In this document: positions 37,111 to 48,296 of the stretch, in pieces
How positions within the stretch are numbered: position 1 is the stretch's first letter
How the letters are laid out: each line of letters begins with the position of its first letter
Notes under the pieces: model-generated
Database searches by the model: none
Seen by the model: only the letters and a program-made list of their open reading frames with translations
Told to the model about the DNA's origin: nothing
DNA from: Whalleya microplaca
Taxonomy: Eukaryota > Ascomycota > Sordariomycetes > Xylariales > Xylariaceae
DNA: 64,000 bases
Direction: 5' to 3'
NCBI GenBank assembly: GCA_022497155.1
Contig: MU385750.1
Location: 419,770-483,769, forward strand
Program-made: the position numbers and the translations under genes

Positions 37111-37406
37111 TTTTTTTATTAAATAAGCCTTCTGTAACAAGATTGTTATAATTATGCTATATTCTTTAGAATTACTCTATTGCTTAATAACTTGTTTAGT
37201 TACTTATTAAGTTAATAACTATAGCAGCCTTTATAGTTTTTATAGCTTCCACTACTTATTAAAAATATCTTGAATTTTAGGAAATAACTAATCTCCTTAT
37301 TATTGCCGAAAAACTAAAGGTATATTATTAAAGGTATTTATTATTAAAGGTATAACGTTAATAAATTATTACTGCTAAAAGTAGTAAGTAAGAAGGATAT
37401 AATAAA

Positions 37407-37492
37407 ATACTTTATTAAGTAAGCGGTGAGAGATTTAAGGGAAGGTAGGTATAGCAAATTACTTTATTAAGTAGGCGGTGAGATATTTTACC
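37407..37492 (+). repeat. Direct repeat pair within element A
   Basis: ACTTTATTAAGTA(A/G)GCGGTGAGA occurs twice, about 53 bp apart, upstream of LTR A4. Function unknown. Confidence 0.6.
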
Positions 37493-37589
37493 GTATACTT
37501 TTATATATTATTAAAATAAGCTGTTATTAAAATAACAATTCTCTAATTAAAAGGCAAGAAAGTTAAGGCTTATTTGGGAGTAAGTTAAT

Positions 37590-37862
37590 TATTTTAAGAC
37601 AGGGTATCGGGGTAAATAAAAATAAAAAATTAAGTTAAAAATAAGTATATATAGTAGTTATTAAAGCTATTTAATTAAATGTATAATTAGCTAGTAATAT
37701 AGATATAAAAAAAGGTTAATTAAATATAAATATGTAATTTATTATAAAATACCCTGTCAAATGCTTTATAAATATCTTGTGGAGTGCTTTATAACGTGGC
37801 TTTAGGGGGCTTTTAGTAGCTTTTAAGCTGCTATTAATACCCGTAATCTTTGCCCCGTAATA
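37590..37862 (-). repeat. 5' LTR of element A (A4)
   Basis: 273 bp, TATTTTAAGACAGGGTATCG to CCCCGTAATA. It pairs with A3 through the ATAT duplication. Confidence 0.8.
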
Positions 37863-37866
37863 ATAT

Positions 37867-38068
37867 TTATTTAAATTATATAAAACTCCCGAAACGATTA
37901 TAATAATAGTTCAAGGTAGTAAAAAAATAGGTTTAAAAATTATTAAAATAACGATATTTTTATTATAATAAATATAATTAATGAATATCGGATAAAAAAA
38001 GATTAATAAGCGTTTATATAAGTTATATAAGTAAATTAATAGTAATAAATTATATAATTTAGTTACGC
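37867..38068 (+). other. Continuation of the gypsy relic interrupted at 26321
   Basis: By target-site logic this DNA lay directly right of 26321 before E and A inserted. It is AT-rich with no motif of its own that I can identify. Confidence 0.4.
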
Positions 38069-38114
38069 TTAAGGTTGTGATTAAGTTACTAATTAGTAAC
38101 TTAAGTTATTAAAT
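38069..38114 (+). mobile_element. Terminal fragment of a family C element
   Basis: AAGGTTGTGATTAAGTTACT and following bases match only the first 40-45 bp of family C; an F-type LTR starts immediately after. Confidence 0.55.
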
Positions 38115-38368
38115 TGTTACGGTATAAGCCCTATGGGGTGCTATAAGGCCTTATAAGCTATATAGCTATAAGGCACCTTATTAAACCCCTTATATATAAC
38201 TTGTTAGACTATATATTTAGTTAAATAGCTTAGGTAATTAGGTAAGGAGGTTTTTTTAAATTAAAGCTATTATATAGTTGATTAGCTAACCTTTTATTTT
38301 TTACCTTATAATTTTACAGTAATATATACCTATTATTTAACACGCGCCGCTTTTTTTAAGCTGTTATA
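38115..38368 (+). mobile_element. LTR, family F (copy F1)
   Basis: 254 bp, TGTTACGGTATAAGCC to AAGCTGTTATA. It is followed by about 130 bp of the family's 5' internal region (AGCGCTAAATTTAAATAATT, also after copy F2), so it is a 5' LTR whose element was cut off at C2. It is the least mutated F LTR. Confidence 0.65.
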
Positions 38369-38501
38369 TAATTATAAGGTTTTTTAGCGCTAAATTTAAA
38401 TAATTCCGCTATCGAATTAATTTAGCGCTTTTTTTAACGTAGTTAATTAGTTATTTATTAATTTTTTTTCGATTAGGTATAGTTAATTAGTTATTTACTA
38501 A

Positions 38502-39687
38502 CAGGGTTGTGATTAAGTCACTAATTAGTGACTTAAGTCATTAGATTTAATGACTTAAGTTAGTCAGGCTTGTGACTTAAGTTAGGCTAGTTAGTTAGTC
38601 ACTTAACTAAGACTAGTGCAAATTAGTCAGGTGACTGACTAAGACTAACTTGCTTAAGTTAGTTAGTCACTTAAAAATGACTAATGACTTATTAAGAAAT
38701 TACTTTTTTTAAAAAAAATTTAAAAAAGATTAAATACCGCTTTAAATATAATATATATTTTAACTTTAAATTAACTTATAGTATTACTTTATTACTTTAT
38801 GACTAATAAAACTAAAATAGTAATTTTACTTATTAAAATAAGCTAATTAATTAAATATTAAAATGATTTAATTTAAAATTTTCCAATTCGTCGTTTAAAC
38901 ATATTTCCTAAAATTCGCTATAATAAATTAAATATCTTTTTATTATAATACTTATTAAAGCCGTTTTGACACTGACTATAAGCATATTATATAATATAAT
39001 TATTAACGGTAAAAGAGTTATATTATTATTTAAATTTATAAAGTTATGTTTATATTGAAAACATTTAATTTGAAACTTTTTAATTTGTCGTTTAAGTATG
39101 TTTTTAAAAAAATAGTTGTAATAAGTTCAATATTTCTTTTATTATAATAAATATTACAACCCTTTTTAGTTTATTATAGGTATATTATATATTATAGATA
39201 TTAACGCTAAAACTATATTATTGTATATTAAAGTAAATAGATTGTAGTAATATTTAAAATATTTAATTTGAAAATTTCCAATTCGTTATTTAAGTACGTT
39301 TGTTAAAAAATCCCTAAAATAAACTAAATATCTTTTTAAATATAATATAGAATATTATTTTTAATTGTAATATATTAATAATATATTATATTATAATTAT
39401 TAAATCTAAAATAAAAATTATACCTTTTAAATTAAATAAGTTATATAAAGGTTTAAATAATTATTAAAAAAATTATAAAGGCTTAGCTAGTTATTAGTTA
39501 TTTTTAAGTTACTAACTAACTAATTTATAAATAACTTAAGTTAGTTAGTTACTTAATTAAAACTAGCCTAGTTAGTTAGCAGGTTTAACTAAAACTAGCT
39601 TAGTTAGTTATAACCTTTAATTAAGACTAGCAAGTTAGTTAGTGACTAAAAAATAAATAATAACTTAAGTTATTTATTATAACCTTA
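38502..39687 (+). mobile_element. Family C inverted-repeat element (copy C2)
   Basis: 1186 bp, CAGGGTTGTGATTAAGTCAC to ATTATAACCTTA. It has the same termini, subterminal palindromes and three internal units of about 198 bp as C1, in the opposite orientation. It carries no ORF. Flanks do not show a convincing duplication. Confidence 0.75.
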
Positions 39688-39699
39688 TTACTATATAAT

Positions 39700-41275
39700 A
39701 TTAATAGCTAAAAATATCTTAAAATATCGATATATTTATAGCTAACTATTTCGAGTATTACTTTATAAAAACATTTTATAATAAAACTTCTGGTTTTTTT
39801 TATTTATTACTTATTCCGGAAAAAATACAAAATTACGTTATTATAAATTTTAAAATAATATTTAAAAATAAAAAAACGTAATAACGTTTTTATCGTTATT
39901 AACCGATTAAAAAAATAAACTTAGTTAATAATATATATCCGGGAAGTTATTACGCGAGATATTATTTATATATATTATTATAGTTTGTTTTATATTTTTA
40001 AAATACCTAAAAGTATCGTTAATAATAACGGCCTTTAGTTTATAATAGGGTTTATTAATAAATTATTTAAAATAATAAATATTAAATTTAAATTTGCTAT
40101 ATTAAAATATTATAAAATAATAAAATAACTAAAAATAATAAATATATATATTAATTAATATTTACGCCTATTTATTAATTATTAATAAAATAACTGGTTT
40201 AATGCGTTATTAATAATAAATTATATATAAGTTATATTATTATATAAATTAATAGAAATATTTTTTATAAAATAAAAATAAGGTTTCCGATATTATTTTA
40301 TTTTAATTAATAATAATAAATAGAAACTAAAAATATAACAAACTTTCCGTTAAAAGAAAAGCTTTTTTTCAAAAAAGCGTAAAATTAAGTGCAAAAAATA
40401 TATAATTATATAATAATTATACGCGAGATTATTATTAAAGCTTAAAAATAAATAATATAATAAACTAATAAATACTGCCGAAAGCTTAATTTCGATATAA
40501 ATAATTATGTTTTTATTTTTAAAAAATAATTATTATAATATATTAACTATTTTTTAATAAGCTTAATTTTTTATTAACATAATAATATTTTAAAATCGAA
40601 AAATAATTATTAAATAATAAATTTTAATTAAAAATTCCCGATATTTAAAAGGCGTCCCGTTTATATTACGCTAACCGATTATAATAATACCCGAATAATT
40701 TTTTTCCGGGATAGAAATCCGAAAATTTAGCTAACTAAATAATTAAATTAAATAACAAAATAAATTATAAAAACGGTATTAATATTACGGATATATTATT
40801 ATAAGTTTTAATATAAAATTAAATAAATCGGATAAAATACCGATAATAAATAATATTTCGTTTAAAATTTTAAAAACGTTATAATTAAATTAAATAGGTT
40901 TTATATAAATAATTTAAAAATAATTAGTTTTTTATCCGATTAATATTATAAAAATAAGCGGTAAAAAAATCAATTCGATTTAAATTATTTTAATAATAAT
41001 AAATTTATATCGAAACGGTAAATGGTAGCCCGAAAGCGAAAAAAGAATTAATTAATTAACGGATAGTAAAAATTAAATATATATATATAATATTTTATAA
41101 AACCGGATTTTTAATAAAATATAAAGAAGTCTATATTATTATTTATTAAAATAAAGGTTTAATAATATAATAGTTTAAATAAATACCCGAAATAATCTTT
41201 TTTTATTAGAAAATATTTTATATATATATATAAAAGTCGGGGTTTATTTTTTTTCGGACCTTATATTTTTTTTTA
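39700..41275 (+). pseudogene. Gypsy (chromovirus-like) integrase remnant
   Basis: Plus-strand reading gives VINRLKK near 39890 (Asp of DRL now Asn), FIFLKYLKVSLI then GLLINYLK near 39990-40070, and a YINQYLRLFINY...NWFNALL stretch near 40150-40210, matching gypsy integrase order. Near 41125 YYYLLK*RFNNIIV resembles a mutated chromodomain (YLVKW core). No RT or gag is present to its left, because C2 abuts it. Confidence 0.6.
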
Positions 41276-41310
41276 AGAGGGCGGGGGGAGGGGGGGGTAA
41301 TTACGGAAAA
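41276..41310 (+). promoter_or_regulatory. G-rich polypurine tract
   Basis: GAGGGCGGGGGGAGGGGGGGG (runs of 3, 6 and 8 G) is followed by TAATTACGG. It sits where the polypurine tract of the gypsy remnant should lie, just before an LTR-like TTACGG. G runs offer no RIP target, which may explain their survival. It could also fold as a G-quadruplex. Confidence 0.5.
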
Positions 41311-42641
41311 TATATATTTATAAAATATATAAATTATTTATTACTATATATTTTTATATATTTATTAGTAACAGTATAATAAAATAGTTATTACCCGGTA
41401 AAATACCCGGCTTAAGTTTTTTAAGCGATTTTTATAATCCGAAATAGCTTTTTTTTTATAAATATATAATTATTATTTATATTAAAGCCTTACTTTTAGC
41501 TATAGTAATTTATATATAAATATAGCTATTAAATTAGCTATTATTATTATATAATTTATTTATTTCTTAGAATTTAATATTTTATATAATAATTATATAA
41601 TAATAAATATTAGATTATAATAAAAATATTAAATATATTTACAAATCGGATATAGTAAAAATTACGTTTAGAATATTTTAATAATTTAAATTTATTATAA
41701 AAATACTAAATTAGCGATTTATTGGATTAAATAACCTCGGATATTGTTATAATTAAATTAATATTTATAATTATTAATTACTAAGGCTATAAAAAATACG
41801 GTATTAACGTATTAAAAAAATTATTAAATCAAATTATTCGATAATAATTATTAGTGTTTTAAAATTAATAAAAAAAGCTTAAAATATAATATATATATAA
41901 TTTATAAAAGAATTTAACGGATTATATTTAAGCCGGTTAAATTATTATTAATATTTAAATATTAAATGTTTAATTATTTCGGAAAATAATTAAATTAAAT
42001 GTTTTTAAAATAGAATTTATATATAAATAATAAGGGATTATTATTATATAAAAATAGCTAAATAATATAAAATTTCGACATTAAAAAACGGCTTTAACGT
42101 TAAATTATAATAATAATTTTATATAAAATTTATTATTAATTAATTAAATTTTAAATTTAATTTTAAAAGGTAATTTATTATTTATAAAATAAGATTATAT
42201 TAAATCCGGAATTAAGAAAATAACCTGTTAAATTAAGGGTTTAATTAAATCCGGAAAGTATTTTATTTATTATTTACTTAAAATAAAACTATATTAAAAA
42301 ATAACTTATAGCTATTATATAATTGTTATATTAAAGCTAAAAGTAAGGGTATTTTTAAAAATACCGGAAAATTAATATATCGATTAAAAAAATATCCGAT
42401 ATATAATATAAACCGGATAAAATATTAATTATAATAAAGTTAATTAAAATTTTAGGCGTTATTTATTATAAAAAATTAGCGTATTAAATATATAAAAATA
42501 ATAACGTAAAAATAAAAAGTATTTAATAAAGAATTATTTTAATAATATCGATAAAAATCGTTAATTTAATTAGCTATTAGTAAATTTAATTAATAATTTT
42601 TGAAATAAAACTATTTATTATCGGTATATATTATTAACTAT

Positions 42642-42888
42642 TATTTTAAAATAAAGTATCGGGGTAAAAGTAATATAAGGGGAGCTATTTTATAGCTAAA
42701 CGATTAAAAGTAATTAAGGTAATAAAAATATTATTTATAACGGCGATTAATTAAAAAAAGAGATATGTTTATTATTAGCGATAAGCTGTTTAAATTAAGC
42801 TATATGTTTTATTTAAAAGTAAAAAAAAAATTAAGTAATATATATATATATATATATATATATATTACGGCATAATAGCTTTATAACA
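42642..42888 (-). mobile_element. Solo LTR, family B (copy B3)
   Basis: 247 bp aligning end to end with B1 and B2, with an expanded (AT)n at 42838-42866. Flanks are CTAT (42638-42641) and TTAT (42889-42892), a 4-bp duplication with one C/T change. It interrupts a family F internal region whose uninterrupted form is near 45380-45420. Confidence 0.75.
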
Positions 42889-43097
42889 TTATTTAAAAAG
42901 CTAAAAAAAAATTCGCTATTATATAAAAAAATATAATTAGCAGAAATAAAAATATTATAACGCTTAATAAAAAAAGTTAAGCTACTAATTGAAAAAAGGG
43001 ATTAATAAAAAATTACTTTAATAATATTAATTAAAAAAGCGCTAAATAAATATAATAACGGAATTAATTAAATTTAGAGTTAAAGATTTCATTATTA

Positions 43098-43222
43098 TAT
43101 AACGGTTTAAAAAAAGCGGCGCGAAATAAATAATAAGTATATTTTATTATAAAATTATAAAGTAAAAAATAAAAAGTTAGCTAAATAACTATATAATAAT
43201 TTATAAAACTTATATTATAATA
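43098..43222 (-). repeat. Reversed, internally deleted LTR of family F
   Basis: Starts TATAACGG and ends CTTATATTATAATA (complement of the TGTTACGG end). The complement of the 5' internal region lies to its left (AGCGCTAAATAA... near 43033) and the complement of the purine tract to its right (TTACCTCC). Confidence 0.55.
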
Positions 43223-44033
43223 TTACCTCCTTAAATTTATTATATATAATAGCTGATAATAATTAGCTTATAATATATTTAATATATATAAAAACTAACC
43301 TAATTATTACTGCTTTAAAAAAGTGATTTTTTATAAAATTTAATTAATTTATTATATTTTTTTCTAATTATTTAAAATTTATTATTATAATTAATAATTA
43401 AAATAATTGTTAAATTAGCTATTATTATTATATAATTTATTTATTTTTTTTAAATTTAATATTTTATATAATAATTATATAATAATAAATATCGGGTTAT
43501 AATATTAATATTAAATACGCTCGGAAATCGGATATATTAAAAATTGCGTTTAAAATATTTTAGTATTTTAAATTTGCCGTAAAAAATATTAAGCTAGCGA
43601 TTTATCGGATTAAATAAGTTCGGATATTGCTATCGCCGGATTAATATTTATAATTACTAATTAATAAAACTATAAAAATACGGTATTAATATATTAAAAA
43701 AGTTATCGGATCGAATTATTTAATAGTAATTATCGGTATTTTAAAATTAATAAAGGAAGTTTAAAATATAATATATATATAATTTAAAAGAAAATTTAAT
43801 AGATTATATTTAAGCCGGCTAAATTATTATAAATATTTAAATATTAAACGTTTAATATAAATTAAACGTTTTTAAAATAAAATTTATATATAATTAATAA
43901 CGAATTATTATTACGTAAAATAACTAGATTATATAAAATCTTAATATTAGAAAAAAACGGCTTTAATATTAAATTATAGTAATAATTTTATATAAAGTTT
44001 ATTATTAGCTAGTTAGATTTTAAATTTAATTTT

Positions 44034-44269
44034 TATAACGGCTTAAAAAAGGCGGCGCGTATTAAGTAATAAATATATATTATTTTATAATAATAAAGTA
44101 AGGAATAGAAAATTAGCTAATTATTATATAATAATTTAATTTAAAAAAAACTTTCTTATTTACTTATTTAATTTAGCTAACTAATTAAATAGTTATTAAA
44201 AAAGTTATATATAAAAGGCTTAATAAAATATTTTATAGTTATATAAGTTATAAAGTTTATGCCGTAATA
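44034..44269 (-). repeat. Reversed LTR of family F
   Basis: 236 bp, TATAACGGCTTAAAAAAGGC to TATGCCGTAATA, near full length. The mutated purine-tract complement follows on the right. Confidence 0.6.
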
Positions 44270-45861
44270 TTATTCTTTTAAATTTACTATATATAATAGC
44301 TAATAACTATTAGTTTATAGCGCACTTAATATATATAAAGATTAATTTAATTACTATTGTTTTAAAAAAATAATTTTTCGACTTTATTTACTTTTATATT
44401 ATAATATATTAAATTTATATATGCCTTAATATTAGTATTAAATAAATTTATTAAAATTTGAAAAATCGAATTTTTTATAATTATTTAATATCGATTATTA
44501 TAATTAGCTATTATTATTATTATAATTTATTTACTTTTTTAAATTCTTGCTTTTTATTATAAGCCTTAAGGTATTATATAATATTAAAACCGGTATAATA
44601 TTATAGTATTTTATATGATAATTATATAATAATAAGTATTAGGTTATAATAAAAATATTAAATACGTTCGGAAATTAATTATATTAAAAATTACGTTTAA
44701 AATATTTTAATATATTAAATTTTATTAAAAAATATATTAAATTAGCGATTGATCGGATATTAAATAAAACTAATAAATAATTATTATCGGACTAATATTA
44801 ATAATTATTAATTAATAAACCTATAAAATACGGTATTAATATATTAAGAAATTATTAAATCGAGTTAGTAAATAACTCGATAATAATCGGTCGATCTTTT
44901 AAATACGTAATTTTAAAGCTATTAATAAAAGTTAATATATAATATATATATAATTTATGAAATAATTTAATAAATTATATTTAAGCCGAATAAATTATTA
45001 TATATATTTAATAATAAATATTTATTCGCGCTAAAAAGTAACTAATTTAAACATTTTTAAAATAAAACTTATATATAAATAATAAGAAATTATTATTATA
45101 TAAAAGTAGCTATCGGTTTTATATAAAGTTTCGGCGCTAAAAGAAAAAATAGTTTTAACGTTAAATATTAATAGTAATTTTATATAAAGTTTATTATTAG
45201 CTAATAAAAATTACACTACTGTAATTAATTGTTATATTAGCGTAATAAAAATAATATATATTATTATAATTAATCGCTAAAATTAGCGTAAAAATTACTT
45301 TAATAATATCGATAAAAAATCGCTAATTTAATTAGTTATTAATAAATTTAATTAATAAATTTTAAGGTAAAATTACTAGTTATCGGTATATATCGCTAGC
45401 TGTTTAAAAAGCGAAAAGAAATCTCGCTATTATATAAAAAAAATATAATTAACGGAAGTAAAAATATTATAACGCTTAATAAAAAAAGCTAAACTACCGA
45501 TTAAAAAAATTTAATAAAAATTACTTTAATAATTAATATAAATAATATAAAATAAAATAATATATTTTATAAAAAAATTAATATTTAAGTTATAGCGAAA
45601 TTATACCTTAAATATTTAAAAAAAAAATTTTTAACTAAGCTAATTTTAAGGGATAAAAGCTTATAAAACCCCGTATTAAATACCGGGAAATAAAAAAAAC
45701 TTATTATTTTTAATAAATTTTTTTAAAATTATATAAAAATTTAAGATTTACGGAAGTAATTTTAAAATCGCTTATTAATTATAATTTTATTAAAAACTAG
45801 GTTAAAATTAATTTAAATGTTTATTTTATATAATATTACTTTTTTATATAACCGGCTATAA

Positions 45862-46052
45862 TGTAAAAGGCCGTCACGCCAAGATGCAATTTTGTGATGC
45901 CAAATGAGTGTTTATTTTCTAACTAAAGAAGAAAAGAAAATCAAAAAGGTATATTGGCACAGCTCGAGAGCATTTATACTAGCTCTCGAGAGCTGTGCTG
46001 CCATATCGGCTTATGATCGCCGATATTCCCCACTACGGCACAGCCCATTACA
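45862..46052 (-). mobile_element. Solo LTR, family E (copy E3)
   Basis: 191 bp, TGTAAAAGGCCGTCACGCCA to CAGCCCATTACA, the least mutated E LTR in the window. Flanks TATAA (45857-45861) and TATAG (46053-46057) form a 5-bp duplication with one transition. The stop-free frame at 45904-46170 is a chance frame through the LTR. Confidence 0.8.
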
Positions 46053-46259
46053 TATAGGTTTTTTTAAATATAGTTTTATTATTTTTATTTTTAATTCCCG
46101 CTTTATTTTTAGCTTATTTTATTATTATATATCTTTTTTAATGTTTTTATTATTCGGTAATAAATTTTAGTAACTTATATAATTATTATTTTAATTTTTA
46201 ATTATTATTATAATATTTATATTTTTTTATTAAATAATTAAATACGTACTACTTATAAT

Positions 46260-48291
46260 TGTTATAATATAAGGCTTATAGGATATTATAAAGTTTTTAT
46301 AGCTATAATATACCCTAAGTTTTTTATATATAATTTATTAAATTATAAGTTTAATTAGTTAAATTAAATAAATAAGTAAAAAGGTTTTTTTTAATTAAAT
46401 TATTATATAATAATTAATTAACCTTTTATTTCTTATTTTATTATTTTATAATAATATATATTTATTATTTAATATACGCTATTTTTTTCTTTAAGCTATT
46501 ATATAATAATAAGGGTTTTTAACGCTAAATTTAAGTAATTCCGCTATTAAATTAATTTAGCGCTTTTCTTTTTAACGTAATTAATTAATTATTTATTAAT
46601 TTTTTTCCCGATCGGCATAATTAATTAGTTATTTATTATATTTTTACGCCGATATAATTAATTAGTTACTTATCGGTATCTTTTTTTATTAGTACCTTAT
46701 CCGAATATATTATATATATTAATAGTTTAGTTTTAAAAAATATATAGTTCGTTAAAAAATCTTATATTAAAAAATCCCGGCATTATTAATTAATTATTTG
46801 CTATATTTTATCGGATCTTATTATATTAAATATATATAATAATATTTAGTTATTTAATATTAAATTACGCTTATTATTTTTGCCGACTTAGTTTTTTAAA
46901 TATTTTTTTCGGTCCGAAATTATATTTAAAGATAGCAAATTCGAATTTTTATAGCTCGTTTTTAATAATTAGTTATAAGAAGTTATTTTTTCCTTACTTT
47001 TTTATATATTAATTTTAGTAATTAGTTATAATAATATATATTATTTTTATTATATTAATTTAGCGATTAGTTACGGCGGCGTAATTTTTTTAGTTAGCTT
47101 AATTAATTAATAGTTACTTTTATATAATAGTAATCTCTTATGATTTATATATAAATTTTATTTTAAAAACGTTTGTTTTAGTTATTTTCCGAAGCGAAAA
47201 AACGCCTGCTATTAAATATTTATAATAGTTTATCCGGTTTAAATATAATTTATTAAATTCCCTTATAAATTATATATATTTTATATTTTAATTTTTATTA
47301 ATAGTTTCGAAATTATATATTTAAAATACCGATCGATTATTATCGAGCTTTTTTAATAATCTTTTAAATAATTTAATCCGATAACTTTTTTTAAATACGC
47401 TAATATTATATTTTATAGCTTTATTAATTAATAATTATAAATATTAATTCGATAATAGTACTATTTATATTATTTTATTTAATATCTAATCGATTATTAA
47501 TTTAATATATTTATTAATAAAATTTAATATATTAGAATATTTTAACGTAATTTCTAATACGTTTAAATATATCCGATTTTTAAGCGTATTTAATATTTTT
47601 ATTATAACCCGATATTTATTATTATATAGCTATTATAGAAAATACTATAAAGTTATACCGTTACCGATATTATATAATACTTTAAGGCTTATAATAAAAA
47701 GCAGGCATTTAAGGGAGTAAATAAATTATAATAACTATTATATAATAATAGTAATAGCTAATTTAATAATTAATTATAATAATTAATATTAAATAGTTAT
47801 AAAAAATATAATAAATTAATTAAATTTTATAAAAGATTCGATTTTCGAAATTTTAATAAATTTATTTAAATTAATATTAGGTTTTATATAATTTATATAA
47901 ATCGAAATATAACCGTTAAATAGAATCGAAAAATTATTTTTTAAAAATAGTAATAATTAAGTTAATTTTTATATATATTAAATACTTTATAAGCTAACTA
48001 TTATTAGCTATAGTTAGATATTATATATAATAAATTTAAGGGGGTAATATTACGGCATAAAATTTATAAGGTATTATAAGAGTTTTATAGCTATAATATA
48101 CCTTAAGCCTTTTATATATAACTTATTAAACTATAGGCTTAATTAATTAAATTAAATAAATAAATAAAAAGGTTTTTTTAAGTTAAGCTATTATATAATA
48201 ATTAGCTAACTTTTTACTTTTTATTTTATTATTTTATAATAATATATATTTATTATTTAATACGCGTTATTTTTTTCCTTAAGTTATTATA
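46260..48291 (+). mobile_element. Complete short LTR element, family F
   Basis: 2.03 kb with 244-bp LTRs at 46260-46503 and 48048-48291 and a perfect 5-bp duplication ATAAT (46255-46259, 48292-48296). A purine tract AATTTAAGGGGGTAA precedes the 3' LTR. The internal region is only 1.54 kb; no gag or pol motif was found, so it looks non-autonomous. LTR ends are TGTTACGG and a mutated GCCGTTATA-like terminus. Confidence 0.75.
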
Positions 48292-48296
48292 ATAAT

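Larger units (their letters stand above)
33821..37862 (-). mobile_element. Complete non-autonomous LTR element, family A
   Basis: LTRs A3 (33821-34098) and A4 (37590-37862) in direct orientation enclose 3.5 kb. The 4-bp duplication ATAT is at 33817-33820 and 37863-37866. Beside A4 the internal sequence matches that beside the 5' LTR of element B (TTAAGGCTTATTTGGGAG against TTAAAGCCTATTTGGGGG). Beside A3 lies TCTCTCCTTAATTTTT, the complement of a purine tract. Removing the nested pogo element leaves about 1.66 kb of internal DNA with no gag or pol trace, so A must rely on another element. Confidence 0.85.
41311..45861 (-). mobile_element. Nested, degraded family F LTR elements
   Basis: Several copies of the same internal sequence occur in minus orientation (for example AGCTATTATTATTATA followed by AATTTATTTA near 41535, 43415 and 44505). 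Two reversed F LTRs lie at 43098-43222 and 44034-44269, each followed on the right by the complement of the family's purine tract. A family-B solo LTR is inserted. Boundaries between copies cannot be resolved by eye and no coding motif was identified. Confidence 0.55.

Noticed and set aside
41311..45861. Possible centromere core
   Set aside because: AT-rich nested retroelements fit, but AT-rich blocks of this kind are common outside centromeres and sequence alone cannot show CENP-A binding.
45904..46170. 88-codon frame starting in the E3 solo LTR
   Set aside because: Runs from LTR into unrelated flanking DNA; chance frame.
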